From Ahrensia sp. (GTDB lineage: Bacteria; Pseudomonadota; Alphaproteobacteria; Rhizobiales; Rhizobiaceae), in contig NZXU01000092.1 of NCBI GenBank assembly GCA_002698425.1, forward strand, positions 9,465-73,464: DNA of 64,000 nucleotides, read 5' to 3'. Both the position numbers and the translations under genes were made by a program. Numbering within the stretch: the first letter of the stretch is position 1; every line of letters starts with the position of its first letter. Below, piece by piece: positions 59,535 to 64,000 of the stretch. The notes beneath the pieces are model-generated. The model did no database searches. It worked only from the letters and a program-made list of their open reading frames with translations, and was not told the origin of the DNA.

Positions 59535-59560
59535 CCAATCGACAAATCGTTGTCGATTGG
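59535..59560. repeat. 11-bp perfect hairpin in repeat-rich intergenic region
   Basis: CCAATCGACAA (59535-59545), loop ATCG, TTGTCGATTGG (59550-59560). It is followed by another rhizobial-type repeat, TCACCCCACAAGGGGGAG (59581-59598). The 288 bp between the TAXI gene and the MORN gene consist almost wholly of such repeats. Confidence 0.8.
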
Positions 59561-59706
59561 CCGGCTTCGCCGATCGCTTCTCACCCCACAAGGGGGAGGG
59601 AGGCGGTGAGCATGGTTGCTTGGGGTTCTGATCAAACTCGGCGCGGCAAGCTTGAAAAGAGACCTGTCAGGTGGACTTTTTCATTTGGACTCGGTTTGCT
59701 GCCTTC

Positions 59707-60363
59707 ATGTTCAACAAGTTCTTTCTTGTGTCTTTACTGACACTTGCCCTGCCAATGTGGGCGTTTTCTGCCGAAATGCCGAATTGGAATGCCGATGAAA
59801 CCCGGGTTATCAGCCGGGATGCCGACGGCAATCCCGTTGAAGTGGAGATGCTATTTCCCGTTGGCGTCTACGTCGGACATGTGACCGACGGTGTCCCGAA
59901 CGGACCGGGTACGTTCACCTGGAGCGAAACGGGACGAAGCTTCGAGGGAAACTGGGTCCATGGTCTGCAGGATGGCAACGGCATCTACGTCTCCTCCAAA
60001 GGGACGCGCATTCCCATTTATTACGAGATGGGAGAATTGGTCGCCGACCCCGCTGTTCTGACGACCGACTATCGCGAAAGAGTGTGTCTCTTTGCCCACG
60101 CAGTCGCGCAGGGCGGCACCATGGCCGAACCTGAGTCGATCGAAGTGGAAGAGGAGTCCGACGGGGTGATCATCATCGTGGAGCCGTCATCCGACAAGCC
60201 GGGTATCCCGACACGCTGCCAGTTCAGGAGCGTCGGGAATGGAGAGCCAGACGAACTGATCGAACTGCATTGGTTCGGATCGGAACCGATTGCCGGATCG
60301 GCGGCCAGAGACTTGGGAAAAGGCTTGCTGGACGAGATCTTCATACCTGAGCTGGAGCCTTGA
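59707..60363 (+). CDS. Secreted MORN-repeat protein
   Basis: 218 aa from ATG 59707 (MFNKFFLVSLLTLALPMWAFSAE, signal peptide); GTG 59671 opens the same frame. Two MORN-type units: YVGHVTDGVPNGPGTFTWSE and SFEGNWVHGLQDGNGIYVSS. The rest (CLFAHAVAQGGTMAEPESIEVEEESDG) is unrecognised. Codons are less GC-biased than the neighbours, hinting at recent acquisition. MORN units in bacteria mark surface or membrane association; no function can be given. Confidence 0.7.
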   Translation: MFNKFFLVSLLTLALPMWAFSAEMPNWNADETRVISRDADGNPVEVEMLFPVGVYVGHVTDGVPNGPGTFTWSETGRSFEGNWVHGLQDGNGIYVSSKGTRIPIYYEMGELVADPAVLTTDYRERVCLFAHAVAQGGTMAEPESIEVEEESDGVIIIVEPSSDKPGIPTRCQFRSVGNGEPDELIELHWFGSEPIAGSAARDLGKGLLDEIFIPELEP

Positions 60364-60409
60364 TTGGGTGCGTCGGCTTCATGCGCGGGCTCAAGCCCAA
60401 TCCACCCCG

Positions 60410-60458
60410 CCGTCATCCCTGTGCTTGTCACAGGGGTCCATTCCGGTAACGTCTCCGG
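60410..60458 (+). repeat. GTCATCCCTGTGC repeat, copy A
   Basis: CCGTCATCCCTGTGCTTGTC, then ACAGGGGTCCATTCCGG and GTCTCCGG. It is nearly identical to copy C (61041-61090), and the similarity continues into the first codons of a GIY-YIG gene (60459 on). Confidence 0.9.
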
Positions 60459-60478
60459 ATGGGGCGCGTGGGCTACGC
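60459..60478 (+). pseudogene. 5' remnant of a GIY-YIG gene
   Basis: ATGGGGCGCGTGGGCTA encodes MGRVGY, matching MRRVGY at the start of the intact GIY-YIG gene at 61091, together with the repeat ahead of it. Homology then stops, and the DUF6979 gene follows. It looks like the left edge of an old copy of the same unit. Confidence 0.6.
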
Positions 60479-60499
60479 GTTAAAAATGGAAGGCGGGAT

Positions 60500-60883
60500 A
60501 TGGGCAAGTATGGTCAAGCGGCCGTTTATGCAGTGGAGCTTGTCGCCAAAGACTGCAACCTTTTGCCTAGAGATGCGTGGTTGCAAGCTGTGCAGCTTGT
60601 CTTTCCCGATCATGAATCTTCGAGAGCGAAAGGGTGTCCAAAAGCCGCGTTTCTGGCACTTTGCGAAACGGGTTCGATCCGCCACATTCCAGCGGGGAAT
60701 TACACCACTTCCATCTCCAACAAAGCGGATGTCCTGCGAGGGTTTGTCGCTCTCCGCGATAATCCATCGCTTTGCTCGGACCAAGCGCGCCTTTGGTCGA
60801 TAGCCGTCGAAGGAAGGTCCAAAGTGCATAATTCGCAGATGGATGTTCTTACGGCGCTTTTTGAAAGCGGCCTTCTGACATAG
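60500..60883 (+). CDS. DUF6979 family protein
   Basis: 127 aa. The family pattern is clear: MGKYGQAAVYAVELV at the start, RAKGCPKAAFLALCETGSIRHIPAGNYT in the middle, and KVHNSQMDVLTALFESGLL at the end. Function unknown; members are scattered in distantly related bacteria as single accessory genes. GGAAGGCGGG precedes the ATG. It is bracketed by copies A and B of the same repeat in opposite orientation. Codon use is more AT-rich than the chromosome core. Confidence 0.8.
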   Translation: MGKYGQAAVYAVELVAKDCNLLPRDAWLQAVQLVFPDHESSRAKGCPKAAFLALCETGSIRHIPAGNYTTSISNKADVLRGFVALRDNPSLCSDQARLWSIAVEGRSKVHNSQMDVLTALFESGLLT

Positions 60884-60894
60884 TAATTCGCCTG

Positions 60895-60937
60895 CTCTGG
60901 AATGGATCCCTGTGACAAGCACATGGATGACGGCGGG
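60895..60937 (-). repeat. GTCATCCCTGTGC repeat, copy B (inverted)
   Basis: CTCTGGAATGGATCCCTGTG, ACAAGCACATGGATGACGG. It is the reverse complement of copy A with few mismatches, on the other side of the DUF6979 gene. Confidence 0.88.
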
Positions 60938-61040
60938 GAGGGGAAGCAGGGGAGCTTGCTGGATGCTCTTTCGGCCTGCCGCTGATTCTTGAGGCGCCTA
61001 TGGCGCGGGTGTCGGCGATTGGCAGTATGGCCCACCGCTG

Positions 61041-61090
61041 GCCGTCATCCCTGTGCTTGTCACAGGGATCCATTCCGGTAACGTCTCCGG
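61041..61090 (+). repeat. GTCATCCCTGTGC repeat, copy C
   Basis: GCCGTCATCCCTGTGCTTGT, then CACAGGGATCCATTCCGG and CGTCTCCGG, running straight into the GIY-YIG start codon at 61091. CCCTGTG and CACAGGG pair, so the unit folds as a hairpin. Confidence 0.92.
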
Positions 61091-61381
61091 ATGAGGCGCG
61101 TGGGGTATGTCTACATCCTGGCATCGAAGAAGGGCGGGACGCTCTATACCGGCGTCACGAGCGATCTGGCGCGGCGCATCTATGAACATGAGATCGGTTA
61201 CGGCTCGAAGTTCACCGCGCGGTACGGGGTGAAGCGGCTGGTCTGGTTCCAGGAGTATGACGAAATCACCGAGGCGATCCGGCGCGAGAAGACGATCAAG
61301 AAGTGGCCACGCCAGTGGCGCGTCAACCTGATCGAGGAGAGCAATCCCGTCTGGAACGATTTGCGGCGGCTGTTGTGGTGA
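61091..61381 (+). CDS. GIY-YIG nuclease family protein
   Basis: 96 aa. VGYVYILASKKGGTLYTGVTSDLARRIYEHE holds the two motif tyrosines (VYI and YTG), the catalytic Arg (ARRIYEH) and later EAIRREKTIKKWPRQWRVNLI with the metal-binding Glu. It is the small UPF0213-like type that occurs in many copies in alphaproteobacteria. The start codon abuts copy C of the repeat, and copy D lies inverted 37 bp after the stop. Enzymatically it should cut DNA, but targets of this family are unknown. Confidence 0.92.
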   Translation: MRRVGYVYILASKKGGTLYTGVTSDLARRIYEHEIGYGSKFTARYGVKRLVWFQEYDEITEAIRREKTIKKWPRQWRVNLIEESNPVWNDLRRLLW

Positions 61382-61417
61382 GAGTGGCTGGCGGCTTTGG
61401 GCGGGTGTCGCGGCGGT

Positions 61418-61459
61418 CTCTGGAATGGATCCCTGTGACGAGCACAGGGATGACGGAGG
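61418..61459 (-). repeat. GTCATCCCTGTGC repeat, copy D (inverted)
   Basis: CTCTGGAATGGATCCCTGTG, ACGAGCACAGGGATGACGG; reverse complement of copy C, 37 bp after the GIY-YIG stop. Confidence 0.92.
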
Positions 61460-61561
61460 GTTAGAGGAGCGCCGGAGCCTTCTGGAATGCCTTTATATCG
61501 AGGTAGATCACAGGACAGTTGACTAAAAAGCCGATTTCTTCGGTGGATACGTATATTTGTA

Positions 61562-61722
61562 TCTTGACGGTCAAGAATATGCACTCGTAAAATCGCGCTT
61601 GCGCGAACGCCTCTTAGGCGGGATCGCCAAATATTCTTTCAAAGGTCTATCAACTAGCTGCTTGGCGATCCCGCCTAAGAGGCGTTCAGGCCTGCATTTG
61701 AAGGCTTTAGCCTTCAAATGCA
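61562..61722. repeat. Mosaic of three perfect palindromes
   Basis: (1) TCTTGAC/GTCAAGA at 61562-61576. (2) A 26-bp perfect inverted repeat, arms 61605-61630 and 61662-61687 with a 31-nt loop; the left arm starts GAACGCCTCTTAGGCGGG. (3) TGCATTTGAAGGC (61693-61705), loop TTTA, GCCTTCAAATGCA (61710-61722). The surrounding 61460-61845 is AT-rich and contains no convincing gene; open frames across it are palindrome artefacts. It resembles rhizobial mosaic elements (RIME) or a MITE. Confidence 0.9.
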
Positions 61723-61845
61723 TAACGGCATTTCTAAAATTTCTAATTCTCTCTCTATTGAGTGGCATCTTTTATGACCTTTGCAAGTGGATCTTGGTAG
61801 GTCGATTGTAGCAGAAATCCCTATTATATCAAAGGGTTAAATGCA

Positions 61846-64000
61846 TTAAGTGCGCTCCACAAACCCGTCCAGCACGCGCTTCTGCCCGGCCTTGTCGAAA
61901 TCCACCGTCAGCTTGTTGCCTTCCACGGCGACGACGTTGCCGTTGCCGAATTTGAGGTGGAAGACGCGGTCGCCTTTCGAGAAGGCGGAGGGGGTGTCGG
62001 AGACGGATTTGGCGACGAGTTCGCCTTCTATGGTGCGGGATTTCACGCTCTTGCGGCCGGCGCCGTAGCCGCTATCGGTTTCGCCATAGCCGATGCGCTC
62101 AACTCCGACGCCGGAGCGCGAGCCCCAGTTCTGGGCCGTGCCGGCGTTGCGGTTCGCTTGCGCGCGCTGCCAGCCGGGCGAGGAGCGGTTGGTGGTGAAG
62201 GGGTCGACCCGGTCGAAGCGGGAGCCGCCATAGGAGCCGTAGCCGCCATGGTCGGACGGCTCGGCGACGTCGCAATGGGCGGCGGGGAGTTCGTCGAGGA
62301 AGCGGGACGGGACGGTCGCCTGCCAGAGGCCGTGGATGCGGCGGTTGGAGACGAACCAGATGTGACAGTTGAGCTTGGCGCGCGTCAGGCCGACATAGGC
62401 GAGGCGGCGCTCTTCCTCCAGGCCGGAGCGGCCGCCTTCGTCCAAAGCGCGCTGGTGCGGGAACAGGCCTTCCTCCCAGCCGGGCAGGAAAACGGTCTCG
62501 AATTCCAGCCCCTTGGCGGAATGCAGCGTCATGATCGAGACCTTGTCGTCGCTGGCGTTCTGCTCGGTGTCCATGACGAGCGAGACATGTTCGAGATAGG
62601 CGCGCAGGCTCTCGAACTCCTCCATGGCGCGGATCAGTTCCTTGAGGTTTTCCAGCCGTGTCGGCGCGTCGGCGGCGCGGTCGGCCTGCCACATGGCGGT
62701 GTAGCCGCTCTCGTCGAGGATCTCTTCCGCCAGCAGGTGATGCGGGGTTGATTCGAGGCGCTCCTGCCAGCGGGTGAAATTCTCGACCAGCTCGCGCAAG
62801 GCGGCGCGGGGCTTCGGCTTCATCTCCTCGGTCTGGACGATCTCGCCGGCCGCCTCCAGCATCGGGATGCCGCGGGCGCGGGCGTAATCGTGGATCATCC
62901 GCACGGAGGCGTCGCCGAGGCCGCGCTTCGGCGTGTTGACGATGCGTTCGAAGGCAAGGCCGTCATTCGGATTGGCGACGACGCGCAGATAGGCCATGGC
63001 GTCGCGGATCTCCATGCGCTCGTAGAAGCGCGGGCCGCCGATGATGCGGTATTCGATGCCCATGCGGAGGAAGCGTTCCTCGAACTCGCGCATCTGGAAG
63101 GAGGCGCGGACGAGGATCGCCATGTCGTTGAGCGCGTGGCCGTTGCGTTGAGCGGCCTCGATCTCCTCGCCGACGGCGCGGGCTTCTTCCTCGGAATCCC
63201 AGGCGGCGTGGACCTTGACCGGCGAATGGTCCGGGTCGGCGGCGTCGGTGAACAGCGTCTTGCCGAGCCGGCCCTCATTATGGGCGATCAGATGCGAGGC
63301 GGCGCCGAGAATATGGTGGGTCGAGCGGTAGTTGCGTTCGAGCCGGATGACGGCGGCGCCCGGGAAATCCTTCTCGAAGCGCAGGATGTTGTCGACCTCC
63401 GCGCCGCGCCAGCCATAGATCGACTGGTCGTCGTCGCCGACGCAGCAGATGTTGATCTGCTGCTGTTTGTTTGCGCTCACGCTGTCGCCGCTGGCGCGGC
63501 TTCGCTCCGCGGGGGCGGCCTGGCCGGCCGGCGCCCGGTCGGGCTTGCCGCCTTCGGCGGGGGTGGCTGTGCCGGAGATATCGTATGCGGCAGAGGCTTC
63601 GTCGAAGCCTTGGGCTCCATTCTCTCCCCTTGCGGGGGAGACTGGGCGCGTCTTCGGGCGCTGGGCGAGCAGGCGCAGCCACATATATTGGGCGGTGTTG
63701 GTGTCCTGGTACTCGTCGACGAGGATGTATTTGAAGCGGCGGTGATAGTCTTCCAGTACGTCCGGATGGTCGCGGAAGATGCGGATGGGGTGGCAGAGGA
63801 GATCGCCGAAATCGACGGCGTTCAGCGTCTTCAGGCGGTCCTGATAGGCCTGGAAGAGCTCGCGGCCTTTTCCATTCGCGAACGCCCGGGCGTCGCCTTC
63901 CGGGATGTCCTTCGGGCCGTAGCCCTTGTTCTTCCAGCCGTCGATCATCTGCGCGAAGGTGCGCGGCGCCCAGCGCTTGTCGTCGAGGCCCTCGGCCTGG
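61846..64000 (-). CDS. UvrD/PcrA-type DNA helicase (5' part outside window)
   Basis: 718 codons are present; the frame continues beyond 64000 (residues QAEGLDDKRWAPRTFAQMID precede ATG 63948, which is internal). SF1 helicase, 3'-5', for repair and replication. Motif II VDEYQDTN, motif III VGDDDQSIYGWRG, motif IV RLERNYRS, then ILVRASFQMREFEERF, motif V VSIMTLHSAKGLEFETVFLPGWEEGLFPHQRAL and VI EEERRLAYVGLTRAK. The C-terminal tail ends in a Tudor-like segment (FSKGDRVFHLKFGNGNVVAVEGNKLTVDFDKAGQKRVLDGFVE). Between motifs II and III there is a low-complexity insert (63457-63654) that looks repeat-derived. Confidence 0.94.
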   Translation of the reverse strand, partial: QAEGLDDKRWAPRTFAQMIDGWKNKGYGPKDIPEGDARAFANGKGRELFQAYQDRLKTLNAVDFGDLLCHPIRIFRDHPDVLEDYHRRFKYILVDEYQDTNTAQYMWLRLLAQRPKTRPVSPARGENGAQGFDEASAAYDISGTATPAEGGKPDRAPAGQAAPAERSRASGDSVSANKQQQINICCVGDDDQSIYGWRGAEVDNILRFEKDFPGAAVIRLERNYRSTHHILGAASHLIAHNEGRLGKTLFTDAADPDHSPVKVHAAWDSEEEARAVGEEIEAAQRNGHALNDMAILVRASFQMREFEERFLRMGIEYRIIGGPRFYERMEIRDAMAYLRVVANPNDGLAFERIVNTPKRGLGDASVRMIHDYARARGIPMLEAAGEIVQTEEMKPKPRAALRELVENFTRWQERLESTPHHLLAEEILDESGYTAMWQADRAADAPTRLENLKELIRAMEEFESLRAYLEHVSLVMDTEQNASDDKVSIMTLHSAKGLEFETVFLPGWEEGLFPHQRALDEGGRSGLEEERRLAYVGLTRAKLNCHIWFVSNRRIHGLWQATVPSRFLDELPAAHCDVAEPSDHGGYGSYGGSRFDRVDPFTTNRSSPGWQRAQANRNAGTAQNWGSRSGVGVERIGYGETDSGYGAGRKSVKSRTIEGELVAKSVSDTPSAFSKGDRVFHLKFGNGNVVAVEGNKLTVDFDKAGQKRVLDGFVERT
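63457..63654 (-). repeat. Repeat-derived in-frame insertion in the helicase gene
   Basis: About 66 codons reading TRPVSPARGENGAQGFDEAS to SANKQQQ, where relatives go almost directly from WLRLLAQRP to NICCVGDDDQ. The DNA contains a hairpin TCTCCCC (63623-63629)/GGGGAGA (63635-63641) of the rhizobial intergenic-repeat type. The frame is kept open across it. Confidence 0.6.

Noticed and set aside
61557..61811. Open frames of 84 and 65 codons on both strands across the long palindrome
   Set aside because: Both read the same inverted repeat and give mirrored peptides (ERLLGGIAK, LAIPPKRRS); no ribosome site and no coding bias.
61840..61853. CtrA-type TTAA-N7-TTAA site near the helicase 3' end
   Set aside because: Spacing is 5, not 7, and the site overlaps a stop codon.

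Overview
The window is a chromosomal segment of a high-GC alphaproteobacterium, most likely of the order Hyphomicrobiales (Rhizobiales). The reasons are the gene order mraZ-rsmH-ftsL-ftsI-murE-murF-mraY-murD-ftsW-murG-murC-murB ... ddl-ftsQ-ftsA-ftsZ-lpxC-bamD-recN-ligA, the long FtsZ (583 aa), the long isocitrate lyase (531 aa), a cluster of GANTC sites (the CcrM methylation motif) ahead of ddl, and rhizobial-style palindromic intergenic repeats. The genus cannot be fixed from the sequence alone. No rRNA, tRNA, CRISPR array, transposase or prophage was seen.

Layout. 1-3450: the end of msrQ, a secreted Gly/Asn-repeat protein, the RNase P RNA gene, and a cytochrome P450. 3451-32759: the division and cell-wall (dcw) cluster, tightly packed with stop/start overlaps. 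It is preceded by four precisely spaced TGGGN boxes, the known MraZ operator pattern. The cluster is interrupted between murB and ddl by a minus-strand pair (two-TM coiled-coil protein plus GGDEF diguanylate cyclase), a plus-strand MATE transporter and a 0.5-kb stretch with doubtful small ORFs. 32760-40710: cupin DMSP-lyase-like protein, AzlCD exporter, Xaa-Pro aminopeptidase, small basic protein, PrmA, cation/proton antiporter, Sco1 and a small membrane protein. 40846-45810: DUF2189 membrane protein, a LuxR-LuxI quorum-sensing pair, lipid kinase, PPK2 and HIT protein. 45895-52658: isocitrate lyase with a palindromic operator candidate, DUF442 phosphatase, amidotransferase, glycosyltransferase, phospholipase-D-type enzyme and AraC regulator. 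52662-59418: SDR, MFS exporter, a small secreted peptide, DUF3857/transglutaminase protein, coiled-coil protein and lone TAXI binding protein.

59419-61845 is the accessory patch: several families of palindromic repeats, a MORN-repeat lipoprotein-like secreted protein, a DUF6979 protein and a GIY-YIG nuclease. The last two genes are each bracketed by inverted copies of the same repeat, and the repeat upstream of DUF6979 carries the first codons of a GIY-YIG gene. This resembles a repeat-mobilising unit with a GIY-YIG protein in the place that RAYT transposases occupy in REPIN systems, and it is the best candidate here for something undescribed. It is followed by a 26-bp perfect-stem palindrome. 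The window ends inside a UvrD/PcrA helicase gene whose open reading frame seems to have absorbed a repeat-derived in-frame insertion of about 65 codons.

How the genes work together: the dcw genes make lipid II from UDP-MurNAc to its final flipping and crosslinking, and build the FtsZ-FtsA-FtsQ-FtsL-FtsW-FtsI divisome. LpxC and BamD supply the outer membrane. GANTC sites and an AT-rich patch inside ddl suggest that the distal half (ddl-ftsQAZ) has its own cell-cycle-linked transcription.
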